38,901 bases of DNA from DATLEX01 sp035525045. Lineage in GTDB: Bacteria > Acidobacteriota > Thermoanaerobaculia > Gp7-AA8. Each line of letters begins with the position of its first letter. Positions within the stretch are counted from its first letter, which is position 1. A program made the translations under genes and the position numbers. The notes beneath the pieces are model-generated. The model did not search any database and was not told the origin of the DNA. It saw nothing but the letters and a program-made list of their open reading frames with translations. Of this stretch, positions 1-6,726 are shown one piece after another. The stretch spans positions 1 through 38,901 of the forward strand of contig DATLEX010000125.1 in assembly GCA_035525045.1 (NCBI GenBank), read 5' to 3'.

Positions 1-1503
1 GGGGTCGATGCGCTGCAGGATGCGCCGGTACTGCGCCTCCGATCCGAAATGGCTGGCGATGTCCTCGATTCCGTAGAACTGCGCCCCGTTCGGCCAGAGG
101 TAGGTGAGGAAGGCGGCGAAGCGGAACGGAGGGGGCTCGGCCTGCAGGAAATCGGTCACCCGGGTCGCTCGGACGGCGCTGTCCTGCGGCTTGAGGTACG
201 GGTGGAAGGTCCCGGCGAACACGCCGAGGTCCCAGGCCACGGCGCCGGCGAGCACGACCCCCGCCATGCGGGCGCCCACTCTGAGCCGGCCGCGGAAGAG
301 CCGCGTGACGAGCGCCGCGCCGGCCGCGGCGAGAAACCCTGCCGTCACCGGAAGGACGAGGCCCAATCTGGCCAGCGCGGTGTACTTGAAGCCGGGCAGC
401 TCGCCAACCAGCGCCGGAAGCGGGGTCAGGCCGAACATGCAGAGGAGGATGATCACCGCCGCGCCGGCCCAGAACCACCGCCGCTTCCGGCGGTTCATCA
501 GCGCCAGGAGGGCCAGCGGAACGGTGATCACGCCGATGTACACGGTGGCCTCGAGGAAGTTGTTGAGCGGGCCGAGCGAGGGATCGCCGACCCAGTTCTT
601 CCACACCGGATTTCCGAAGCGCTGCGGCTCGAAGAAGCTCCTCCAGTGCGAGAGGGGGAAGAACCGCGCCGCTATCTCTTCGCGCATGGCCAGATACCCG
701 CTGCGGCGGAGGAACTGCACGAAGGGGACGATGAAGGGAGCGGCGATCATCAGCCCGAGGACCGCGCCGGCCACGCTCCCGGCGAGGCGGGTCAGCGGCA
801 GACGGCGCTCGCGGACGGCGAGAAACATCGCGTACGCCACGGCCAGATAGGCCCCGTAGGCCATCGTGGAGGGGAACCCCGCCAGGGCGTAGGAGAGCGC
901 GATCAGCGCCACCACGACCACCGGCGTCCTCTTCCCGTTGAAGGCGCGTCGCACGATCCACAGGAGCGCCGGGTAGAGGGCGGTGGCGTTGGTGGCCTGC
1001 CAGAGCCACCGCGTCGTGTAGACGCCGGCGCCGGCGATGACGATCGCTCCCACGGCCGCGCCGACCTTGCCGATGCGCTCCTCGCGCAGCCAGGCGTACG
1101 CGAACCAGAACGCCACGTGGATCTTCAGCAGAATGATCGCCGTGTAGACCCAGGTCAGCGGGAGCAGCAGCGCCGGGAAGAAGACGAAGGGAGAGAGGAC
1201 GGCGGAGCCGGACGAGCCGTAACCGGGGACGCCCGAGCCGATGTAGGGGTCCCAGTGGAACGCCTGCGCTCCGCGCTCGAGCATCGACATCACGGGGAGC
1301 CAACCCGTGGGAGGGTCGTTCATCAGCGAGTTCTGCACGCGGATGATGGAGGGCGGGCGGTGCGAGGCCCATGGCTCGTAGGAGTAGAAGATGTCGTTTG
1401 GCGACACGATCCGCCCCATGAACAGGAGCGGAAAGAAGACCGCGAAGTGAAAAACGGCCAGAGCGACGATGGCGGCCCGGTGCTTGCGGAGTTTCGCGGC
1501 CAA
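1..1503 (-). CDS. YfhO-like multi-spanning membrane protein, 3' end cut by window
   Basis: Reading the minus strand from a TTG at 1503 gives 501 uninterrupted codons running off the window edge. The start is constrained by an in-frame TAA five codons upstream. The N-terminus has a basic stretch (KLRKHR) then a hydrophobic helix (IVALAVFHFAVFFPLLFMG), then the extracytoplasmic motif NDIFYSYEPW and later HWDPYIGSGVPGYGSSGSAV, typical of the YfhO family (GT-C-like fold, large polytopic proteins with a lipid-linked sugar or envelope role). Many further hydrophobic helices follow (for example LPALVGELPGF preceded by VIILLCMFGL). The C-terminal part is outside the window, so full length is unknown. 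No Shine-Dalgarno sequence precedes the TTG; a TAAACT hexamer ends 9 nt upstream, suggesting a leaderless mRNA. Family assignment is by motif recognition; substrate is unknown. Confidence 0.75.
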   Translation of the reverse strand, partial: MAAKLRKHRAAIVALAVFHFAVFFPLLFMGRIVSPNDIFYSYEPWASHRPPSIIRVQNSLMNDPPTGWLPVMSMLERGAQAFHWDPYIGSGVPGYGSSGSAVLSPFVFFPALLLPLTWVYTAIILLKIHVAFWFAYAWLREERIGKVGAAVGAIVIAGAGVYTTRWLWQATNATALYPALLWIVRRAFNGKRTPVVVVALIALSYALAGFPSTMAYGAYLAVAYAMFLAVRERRLPLTRLAGSVAGAVLGLMIAAPFIVPFVQFLRRSGYLAMREEIAARFFPLSHWRSFFEPQRFGNPVWKNWVGDPSLGPLNNFLEATVYIGVITVPLALLALMNRRKRRWFWAGAAVIILLCMFGLTPLPALVGELPGFKYTALARLGLVLPVTAGFLAAAGAALVTRLFRGRLRVGARMAGVVLAGAVAWDLGVFAGTFHPYLKPQDSAVRATRVTDFLQAEPPPFRFAAFLTYLWPNGAQFYGIEDIASHFGSEAQYRRILQRIDP

Positions 1504-1512
1504 GCTGCGGAG

Positions 1513-1522
1513 AGTTTATCCT
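1513..1522. promoter_or_regulatory. Shared divergent -10 elements
   Basis: The 29-bp space between two divergent genes holds AGTTTATCCT. The plus strand reads TATCCT (1517-1522), 10 nt before the ATG at 1533; the minus strand reads TAAACT (1518-1513), 9 nt before the TTG at 1503. Each could serve as a -10 hexamer whose transcription start lies at the start codon. No convincing -35 boxes are seen on either side. Inference only. Confidence 0.4.
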
Positions 1523-1532
1523 GCGGCCGCCC

Positions 1533-2486
1533 ATGCGCAAGGCACTCCTCATCGCCGCGGAGGTCGACCCGCGGCTGGCCCGTCTGCTCGCGGCCGACGG
1601 ACGATTCGAGGTCCGCGTTCAACCGGCGCGGAGCGAGGCCGAGCTGGCCGCCATCGTGGGCGGAGCGCACATCGTGGTCACTCGGGCGTACAACCGCGTC
1701 AGCAGGGAGGTGATCGAGGCCGGCACGAACCTCGAGCTGATCGCCCAGGCCACCAGCGGCATCGACAACATCGACCAGGAGGCGGCCCGCGAGCGCGGTG
1801 TGGCCATCTGCAATCTCCCGGGCGAGAACGCCAACGCGGTGGCCGAGCTGGTGATCGGGTTCATCCTCGCCCTGACCCGCACCGTGCCCTTCTACACCCG
1901 CCAGGTTGCGGCCGGCGGCTGGCCGCGCCACGACTGCGCCACTCGTCACGAGATGCGCCACTACCGCCTCGGCATCGCCGGCCTCGGAGAAGTCGGGCGC
2001 CGCGTGGCCCGCCTCGCTTCCGCATTCGGCATGGAGCCGCGGGCCTACGACCCCTACCTCACCGGCGCCGACTTCGAGGAGCGCGGCGCGGCCCGCCTGC
2101 ACACACTCGAAGACCTCCTCGACGGCTCCGACATCGTCACGCTCCACGTGCCGCTGACCGCCCAGACTCGCCGCATGATCGATGCCTCCGCCATCCATCG
2201 CATGCGCCGGGGAACGATCCTGATCAACGTCGCGCGCGGCGAGGTCATCGATCAGCCCGCCGCTCTCGAAGCCCTTCGCGCCGGTCACCTCGGCGGACTC
2301 GCCCTCGACGTGCTCGAGCAGGAGCCTCCCCCCAGCCCCCTTCCCGACGACCCACGCCTCATCCTCACTCCCCACATCGGCGGCTGTACGCACGAGTGTC
2401 GCAGCGCCCTGGCCGAGAAGCTGTTCGCGAGGATCAGTGAGTTTTATGACCGGCCACCGTCTCCCCGTCCCGAAGGACGGCCGTGA
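1533..2486 (+). CDS. D-2-hydroxyacid dehydrogenase (phosphoglycerate dehydrogenase-like)
   Basis: A 317-aa protein of the D-isomer-specific 2-hydroxyacid dehydrogenase family (NAD-dependent oxidation/reduction of 2-hydroxy/2-keto acids). Visible: substrate-domain segment ATSGIDNID (73-81), NAD-binding Rossmann motif GIAGLGEVGRRVA (147-159, GxGxxG), and the catalytic triad R235 (NVARGE), E264 (LEQEP) and H281 (TPHIGG). The most similar group is the catalytic part of SerA, but there is no C-terminal ACT/ASB regulatory domain, so it could equally be a glyoxylate/hydroxypyruvate reductase-type enzyme. The ATG at 1533 is preceded by TATCCT but no Shine-Dalgarno sequence. The 3' end overlaps the convergent hutI gene by 53 bp. 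Family is clear; substrate is not. Confidence 0.88.
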   Translation: MRKALLIAAEVDPRLARLLAADGRFEVRVQPARSEAELAAIVGGAHIVVTRAYNRVSREVIEAGTNLELIAQATSGIDNIDQEAARERGVAICNLPGENANAVAELVIGFILALTRTVPFYTRQVAAGGWPRHDCATRHEMRHYRLGIAGLGEVGRRVARLASAFGMEPRAYDPYLTGADFEERGAARLHTLEDLLDGSDIVTLHVPLTAQTRRMIDASAIHRMRRGTILINVARGEVIDQPAALEALRAGHLGGLALDVLEQEPPPSPLPDDPRLILTPHIGGCTHECRSALAEKLFARISEFYDRPPSPRPEGRP

Positions 2487-3696
2487 CCAGATTCACCCCG
2501 AAGTGATAGACCAGGTGGAGGTAGGAGGGGGCGTCGATCAGGACCAGGTCGGCGCGCTTGCCGGCTTCGATCGAGCCGGCCTCGCCGGCCAGGCGCAGCG
2601 AATGGGCGCCGTTGAGGGTGGCGGCGGTCAGCGATTCCTCCACGGTCATCTTCATCTTCAGCGTGGCCAGTTGCATGACGATCTGCATCGACTCGGTCAT
2701 CGACGAGCCGGGATTGCAGTCGGTCGAGAGCGACACCAGCGCCCCCTGGTCGATCAGATCCCGCGCCGGAGCGAAGCGCTCCGACATCAGAAAGAGGCTC
2801 GTACCGGGAAGGAGGTTGGCCACGGTGTCCGACGCCGAAAGGGCGCGAATGCCCTCGCCGGAGACGTGCATGAGGTGATCGGCCGAGGCGCAGCCGAGCG
2901 AAGCGGCCAGCGAAGCTCCGCCCGTATCGCTCAGCTCGTCGGCGTGGAGCCGCGGGATCATGCCCAGCTCCGCCCCCGCCCGAAGCACCCTTTCTCCCTG
3001 CTGCCGCGTGAAAACCCCCCGCTCCACGAACGCGTCGCAGAACACGGCCAGCCTCTCCTCGGCCACGGCAGGAAGGATCTCCCCGATGATGGTGGAGACC
3101 CACCCCTCCCGCGCCGCCTCGCTTCCCCGGCTCTCCGGCGGAAACTCGTGCGCGGCGAGGCAGGTGGCGACCAGCCGCACCGGAGAGATCGCCGCCGCCG
3201 CCCGCACGGCCCGGAGCTGCTTCAGCTCGCACTCCTTGTCCAGCCCGTAGCCGCTCTTCGCCTCCGCCGTGGTGGTCCCGTAGCGCGCCATGGTCCCGGC
3301 CCGGGCCACGACGCTCCCGGCCAGATCCTCTTCGCTCGCCGCCCGCGTGGCGTGCACGGTGGAGGAAATGCCACCGCCCGACGCGGCAATCTGCTCGTAC
3401 GTCTCCCCCTGCAGGCGGCGGTTGAATTCCGACTCGCGATAGCCGGCGAACGGCAGGTGGGTGTGCGAGTCGACGAACCCGGGCAGCGCCGTGGCCCCCC
3501 CGGCGTCGAAGTCGGCATCGATCGCCGATCGGATCGCCGCAGGCATGTCCCGCTCGCGGCCGGCGAACGCGAACCGGTCGCCCTCGACGACGATGGCCCC
3601 GTTCTCGATCACGAGCAGCTCGCGCATGGCCCGCCCGCGGAGGCCCGTGCGGCCCACGGGCGTGGCGATCTGGCGGAGGTTGTGGATGAGGAGCAT
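2434..3696 (-). CDS. hutI: Imidazolonepropionase
   Basis: A 420-aa amidohydrolase that should open imidazolone-5-propionate to N-formimino-glutamate, the third step of histidine degradation. Diagnostic motifs: metal-binding PGFVDSHTHLPF (HxH near residues 78-80), the substrate loop YRESEFNRRLQGETYEQI, EAKSGYGL, HADELSDTGGASLAASLG with the following DHLMHVS, and LSTDCNPGSSM carrying the late metal Asp. The start is taken at MLLIHNLRQI (ATG at 3696); a longer in-frame extension to 3771 would be translated from the heptamer inverted repeat and is rejected. It is the last gene on the minus strand after divIVA, separated by that repeat. No hutH, hutU or hutG is nearby, so it may act with genes elsewhere. 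Confidence 0.93.
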   Translation of the reverse strand: MLLIHNLRQIATPVGRTGLRGRAMRELLVIENGAIVVEGDRFAFAGRERDMPAAIRSAIDADFDAGGATALPGFVDSHTHLPFAGYRESEFNRRLQGETYEQIAASGGGISSTVHATRAASEEDLAGSVVARAGTMARYGTTTAEAKSGYGLDKECELKQLRAVRAAAAISPVRLVATCLAAHEFPPESRGSEAAREGWVSTIIGEILPAVAEERLAVFCDAFVERGVFTRQQGERVLRAGAELGMIPRLHADELSDTGGASLAASLGCASADHLMHVSGEGIRALSASDTVANLLPGTSLFLMSERFAPARDLIDQGALVSLSTDCNPGSSMTESMQIVMQLATLKMKMTVEESLTAATLNGAHSLRLAGEAGSIEAGKRADLVLIDAPSYLHLVYHFGVNLVTAVLRDGETVAGHKTH

Positions 3697-3703
3697 CTTC
3701 GTG

Positions 3704-3788
3704 ATTTTGGATTTTGGATTTTGGACTTTGGATTCCCACGCCTCGCGGTGGGCGGGCAATCCAAAATCCAAAACCCAAAATCCAAAAT
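3704..3788. repeat. AT-rich heptamer inverted repeat (long hairpin)
   Basis: The left arm (3704-3734) is built from heptamers ATTTTGG x3 then ACTTTGG, ATT; the right arm (3758-3788) is its reverse complement with two mismatches over 31 nt. The loop holds a small GC hairpin (CCCAC...GTGGG). Its composition is strikingly AT-rich against the surroundings. It sits between the divIVA stop and the hutI start. It is not a CRISPR (7-nt units, no spacers), and neither arm is followed by a classical U-tract; it could act as a transcript-end stabiliser or be a selfish short tandem repeat. Confidence 0.85.
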
Positions 3789-3791
3789 CGA

Positions 3792-4295
3792 TCAGCTTCC
3801 GTGCCGGTTGGCGCGGAACAACGTCGTGATGGGCTGCTCGTTCGCCTCTTCCTCGGCGTCGAGCATCAGGAGTTGCTGGATGATGTCGAGCGTCGTCTGC
3901 AGCTTGTTCCGGGCCACTTTCCGCTCGACCTTCAGGTCCTGAATCGCCTTTTCCAGGTCGGCCACGCGCTGCATGGCCTGGCCGACGAGGCGCTCGGAGA
4001 GCAGCTCGGCGTCCTTGACGATCAGCTCGGCGTCCTTGTGGGCCGTGGCCCGGACGTCCTCCGAGACCTTCTGGGCCGAGAGAAGCGTGTCCTTGAGGAT
4101 CTGCTCGCGGTGCGAGTGGTCCTCGAGGTCTTCGCGCAACATCGCGTTCTCCCGGCTGAGGCGATCGACGTCGCGCACCAGGCGCTCGAGGTCCTCGGCG
4201 ACCAGGTGCAGGTAGGCCCGCACCTCGTCCACGTTGTAGCCCTTGAATTTTCTGGAGAACGTCTGCTTCTGGATGTCCAGCGGTGTGAGATACAT
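3792..4295 (-). CDS. DivIVA-domain coiled-coil protein
   Basis: A 167-aa protein beginning MYLTPLDIQKQTFSRKFKGYNVDEVRAYL, the DivIVA N-terminal membrane-curvature-sensing domain (residues 1-~35: LTPLDI, F, GY..DEV..FL pattern). A long charged coiled coil (~37-150) follows, with EDLERLVRDVDRLSRENAMLREDLE and heptad-like segments to the end. DivIVA proteins localise to negatively curved membrane and scaffold polar growth, division or chromosome anchoring; in diderms the exact role varies. A GGGAGG Shine-Dalgarno sequence lies just upstream of the ATG at 4295. It follows yggT by 18 nt, and the yggS-yggT-divIVA order is a widely conserved arrangement near division genes. Confidence 0.92.
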   Translation of the reverse strand: MYLTPLDIQKQTFSRKFKGYNVDEVRAYLHLVAEDLERLVRDVDRLSRENAMLREDLEDHSHREQILKDTLLSAQKVSEDVRATAHKDAELIVKDAELLSERLVGQAMQRVADLEKAIQDLKVERKVARNKLQTTLDIIQQLLMLDAEEEANEQPITTLFRANRHGS

Positions 4296-4313
4296 GTCAC
4301 CCTCCCGTCCAGT

Positions 4314-4655
4314 TCACCCCAGAAGTATAGCCCTGTACAGCGCCGCCACCAGCCCGCGGAGGATGAAGATGGCCAGGAGGAGGAGCAGCGGCGACCAGTC
4401 GATCCCGGCCGTGTTCACCCGTCGCAGCATCCGGCGGAACGGGCGCAGGAAGGGATAGGTCATGCGCCCGAAGATGTCGTTGAGCTGCTCGAGGACGCCG
4501 AAGAACTGCCGGTGCCGCCAGCGGAATGAGCTCTGGCCGGCAAAGAAGAGGATCCAGGAGAGGACGACCCAGATCACCACCAGCCACTGGACGACGACCA
4601 GGATGATCAGGACGGCCTGAAAGAAGGGTGCGATGAATGGTGCCACGCTGGTCAA
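4314..4655 (-). CDS. YggT family membrane protein
   Basis: A 113-aa protein with two hydrophobic segments: residues ~10-38 (FFQAVLIILVVVQWLVVIW) and ~88-108 (SPLLLLLAIFILRGLVAALY). Between them is the family signature DIFGRMTYPFLRPFRRMLR (compare the L..tdP.L.P.R..iP pattern). YggT proteins are small inner-membrane proteins linked genetically to osmotic tolerance and, in cyanobacteria, to nucleoid/thylakoid distribution (YlmG); molecular function is unresolved. The start is a TTG at 4655 overlapping the yggS stop (TTGA, 4 bp), implying translational coupling. It lies directly between yggS and divIVA, the classic neighbourhood. Confidence 0.92.
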   Translation of the reverse strand: MTSVAPFIAPFFQAVLIILVVVQWLVVIWVVLSWILFFAGQSSFRWRHRQFFGVLEQLNDIFGRMTYPFLRPFRRMLRRVNTAGIDWSPLLLLLAIFILRGLVAALYRAILLG

Positions 4656-5323
4656 CCTCTGCTTCCGAAGATGGCGCGCCCGACGCGGAGGATCGTGGCG
4701 CCCTCCTCGATGGCCACCTCGAAGTCGTCGGTCATCCCCATCGAGAGCTGGTGCAAGCCGAGATCCTCCTTCAGGTTTCTGAGACTGCGAAAATGCGGCC
4801 GGGTGGCCTCCGGGTCCCCGAGCGGCGGAATGGCCATCAGGCCGAGGAGGGAGAGGGAGTCGATGGCCCGGATCGCCGCGGTCAGGGCGGGAACGTCGGC
4901 GGGGAGGGCTCCCGCCTTCTGCGGTTCCCCGGCGATGTTGACCTCGATGAGCACGTCCTGTCGCTTGCCCGCCGCGGCGGCGGCGCGGCCGGTCTTCCCG
5001 GCCAGCGACGGCGAATCGATCGAGTGGATCACGTCGAACAACCGTACCGCATCCTTCGCCTTGTTGGACTGCAGGTGCCCGATGAGGTGCCAGTGCGCGA
5101 GGCCGCTCACGGCGGGCTTCTTGTCGCGCGCCTCCTGGACGCGGTTCTCCCCGATATCGGTCGCGCCGGCGGCGATGGCCGCCTCGACCGCAGCCGCCGG
5201 AAAGGTCTTCGCCACCGCCACGAGCGTGACCCCCTCGCGCCGGCGGCCCGAGCGGTCGCAGGCGGCGACGATCCGGCGCTCGACGGCGATCAGGTTGGCG
5301 CGGATCTGATCAGGTCCCAGCAT
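4652..5323 (-). CDS. yggS: Pyridoxal-phosphate homeostasis protein (YggS/PLPBP)
   Basis: A 223-aa single-domain TIM-barrel PLP-binding protein that buffers and delivers pyridoxal 5'-phosphate in the cytosol; no catalysis is known. Motifs: TLVAVAKTFP with the Schiff-base Lys39, DIGENRVQEARDK, HWHLIGHLQSNKAK, HSIDS, LIEVNIAGEPQKAG, GLMAIPP, and the phosphate-binding end SMGMTDDFEVAIEEGATILRVG (split here: SMGMTDDFEVAI, then EGATILRVG) followed by RAIFGSR. The start is ATG 5323, with GGAG 10 nt upstream; a longer frame to 5368 lacks a ribosome site and would overlap rnhA more. It overlaps the end of the RNase HI gene by 14 bp and couples to yggT downstream. Confidence 0.95.
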   Translation of the reverse strand: MLGPDQIRANLIAVERRIVAACDRSGRRREGVTLVAVAKTFPAAAVEAAIAAGATDIGENRVQEARDKKPAVSGLAHWHLIGHLQSNKAKDAVRLFDVIHSIDSPSLAGKTGRAAAAAGKRQDVLIEVNIAGEPQKAGALPADVPALTAAIRAIDSLSLLGLMAIPPLGDPEATRPHFRSLRNLKEDLGLHQLSMGMTDDFEVAIEEGATILRVGRAIFGSRG

Positions 5324-5738
5324 CGCGGCGGCGCTCCACCGACCGCCCCGCGGCGCGGTCGACGGCAAGGTTGGCCAGACGGTCGGCGTCCTTGTTCCCA
5401 GCTCTGAGCGTGTGGCGGATGGAGAAGGTCCGGAACCGGCTTGCCATCCCCCGGGCCTGCTGGTGCAGGGGGATCAGGTTGGGATGCTTCACGCGGTAGT
5501 CGCCCAGCATCTGCCTGACCAGGAGCTCGGAGTCGGAGACCACCTCCACCTCCGTTGCCCCCTCCTCGGCCGCCACGCGCAGTGCCTCGAGCAGCGCCTC
5601 GTACTCGGCGACGTTGTTGGTGGTCAGGCCGAGGTACCCGGCGATCTCGATGATCTCACCCCGCCCGGTGGTCATGTGGACACCATAACCCGCCGGGCCG
5701 GGATTTCCTCGCGACGCACCGTCGATGAAGGCGGTCAC
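5310..5738 (-). CDS. Ribonuclease HI family protein
   Basis: A 142-aa type-1 RNase H fold (RVT_3-like) that would cleave RNA in RNA-DNA hybrids. Catalytic DEDD set visible: Asp in AFIDGASRGNPGPAGYG, Glu in NNVAEYEALLEAL, Asp in VVSDSELLVRQM and the late Asp in NKDADRLANLA. It lacks the basic handle loop of E. coli RNase HI and resembles the short RnhA/YpdQ-like group. The start is GTG at 5738: GGAGAAG lies 13-16 nt upstream inside the last codons of the zinc-ribbon gene, whose TGA ends two nucleotides before the GTG. It overlaps yggS downstream. The longer ORF (to 6017) is a shadow of the zinc-ribbon gene. Confidence 0.9.
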   Translation of the reverse strand: MTAFIDGASRGNPGPAGYGVHMTTGRGEIIEIAGYLGLTTNNVAEYEALLEALRVAAEEGATEVEVVSDSELLVRQMLGDYRVKHPNLIPLHQQARGMASRFRTFSIRHTLRAGNKDADRLANLAVDRAAGRSVERRRDAGT

Positions 5739-5740
5739 CT

Positions 5741-6451
5741 TCAGGATGCGGTCTTCTCCAGGTAGAGGATGCGATGGCAGCCCTCGCAGCGGGCCAGCTC
5801 GCCGCGCTTGAGCTGCTGGAACAGCGCCGGACGGATGCGGGTCCGGCAGGCGCTGCAGGAGTCGTTCACCACCGGGGCCACGGCGATGCCGTGGCGCTGC
5901 CTGTAGATCTTGTGGAACTCGTCGCGAAGGCGCTGGGGAATGCCGGCCTCGATGGCCTCGGCGCGCTTCCGGAGCTGGTCCGCTTCCTTCCGCAGGTCGC
6001 CGAGGGACGCCTGCCACTCGGCGTAGGCGGCGTCGTAGCGCGACTTGAGGTCGCCGTGCTCCTCCTTCCGCTCATCGAGCCTGGCCTGCAACGCCTCCGA
6101 TTCGCTCATGCTCTTGAGCACCGAGTCCTCGAGGTCCTTGACGTGCTTGCGGGTGGCGTCGATCTCCTTCCACGCCGCCGCGTACTGCTGCTGATTCTTC
6201 ACCTGCATGAGCTGGCCCTGGTACTTCTTGAGCAGTTCCTGCTGGTCGCTCAGCTCACCGTCCACCCGCCGGCGCTCCTTGGCGATCTGCTCGAGCGACT
6301 GCATCAGCTTCGACATTTCCTCCTCCGCGGCCTGGTACTCCCGATCGACGGCCGCGAAGGACTCCGGCTTCTGGGTCATCTGCTTTTCACGGTCGGCCAG
6401 TTGCGTCAGGACGGCCTGAAGCTCCCACAGTTTCTCGACCTCAATGCTCAA
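5741..6451 (-). CDS. Coiled-coil C4-type zinc-ribbon protein (DUF164/CT398-like)
   Basis: A 236-aa protein with a long helical hairpin/coiled coil (residues ~1-190: LWELQAVLTQLADREKQM, AAEEEMSKLMQSLEQIAKE, QQEL...QGQLMQVKNQQQ) and a C-terminal zinc ribbon with CxxC pairs in DSCSACRTRIRP and ARCEGCHRIL. This is the layout of the zf-RING_7 (DUF164) family (chlamydial CT398, H. pylori HP0958). Members are tied to flagellar/secretion chaperoning or transcript turnover in some taxa; no flagellar genes are present here. The start is TTG at 6451, set by AAGGAG 7 nt upstream; the longer frame to 6544 runs through a terminator hairpin. It heads the rnhA-yggS-yggT-divIVA operon. Confidence 0.9.
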   Translation of the reverse strand: MSIEVEKLWELQAVLTQLADREKQMTQKPESFAAVDREYQAAEEEMSKLMQSLEQIAKERRRVDGELSDQQELLKKYQGQLMQVKNQQQYAAAWKEIDATRKHVKDLEDSVLKSMSESEALQARLDERKEEHGDLKSRYDAAYAEWQASLGDLRKEADQLRKRAEAIEAGIPQRLRDEFHKIYRQRHGIAVAPVVNDSCSACRTRIRPALFQQLKRGELARCEGCHRILYLEKTAS

Positions 6452-6465
6452 CGATCGTCTCCTTG

Positions 6466-6498
6466 AAACAAAAAAGGCGTTCCCTGGTCGGAACGCCT
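6466..6498 (-). terminator. Intrinsic terminator downstream of tRNA, abutting a ribosome site
   Basis: On the minus strand a perfect 9-bp stem AGGCGTTCC / GGAACGCCT with a 6-nt loop is followed by TTTTTTGTTT. It lies about 70 nt beyond the tRNA 3' end, so it can end that transcript. The U-tract finishes just before AAGGAG (6464-6459) of the zinc-ribbon gene, leaving no room for a promoter between terminator and gene. Confidence 0.9.
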
Positions 6499-6569
6499 GT
6501 GCAGGCCGGATCGTCTCCGCGCGGCATGCAACACCTCGGGACAATGTAGATTGAAACAGCCATCGCGCT

Positions 6570-6645
6570 TGGTGGGTCCACCAGGATTCGAACCTGGGAC
6601 CTGCCGGTTATGAGCCGGTAGCTCTGACCGCTGAGCTATGGACCC
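6570..6645 (-). tRNA. tRNA with CAU anticodon (elongator Met or Ile2)
   Basis: A 76-nt cloverleaf on the minus strand: acceptor GGGTCCA paired with TGGACCC, D-arm GCTC...GAGC, anticodon loop CTCATAA, T-arm CCAGG TTCGAATCCTGG, discriminator A and an encoded CCA. The CAU anticodon with A73 excludes the initiator only partly, but the paired 1:72 base pair (G-C) argues for an elongator-type tRNA. CAU is also used by tRNA-Ile2 after lysidine modification; acceptor bases do not decide between them by eye. Confidence 0.95.
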
Positions 6646-6654
6646 GGACGCGCG

Positions 6655-6660
6655 ATTCTA
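6655..6660 (-). promoter_or_regulatory. tRNA promoter -10 (TAGAAT)
   Basis: TAGAAT (five of six consensus bases) lies 9 nt upstream of the mature tRNA 5' end and follows a T-rich stretch (TTTTTTCGC). The -35 is not obvious. Because the primary transcript must start at or before the mature 5' end, this spacing calibrates the distance from -10 to transcription start in this genome. Confidence 0.55.
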
Positions 6661-6726
6661 GCGAAAAAAGCGACGCGGCGGCAGGTGAGATTTCCAGCCG
6701 CCACGAATCGCGCAGACGGCGCGGCC

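Noticed and set aside
49..1713. Long plus-strand frame (554 codons)
   Set aside because: Arg/Gly/Glu/His-rich composition without domains; shadow of the minus-strand YfhO-like gene, whose frame has clear membrane helices and family motifs.
3704..3788. Possible CRISPR
   Set aside because: 7-nt units without spacers, paired as one inverted repeat; no cas genes in the window.
2437..3942. Plus-strand frame opposite hutI
   Set aside because: Antisense shadow of hutI and divIVA; crosses the heptamer repeat; no family motif.
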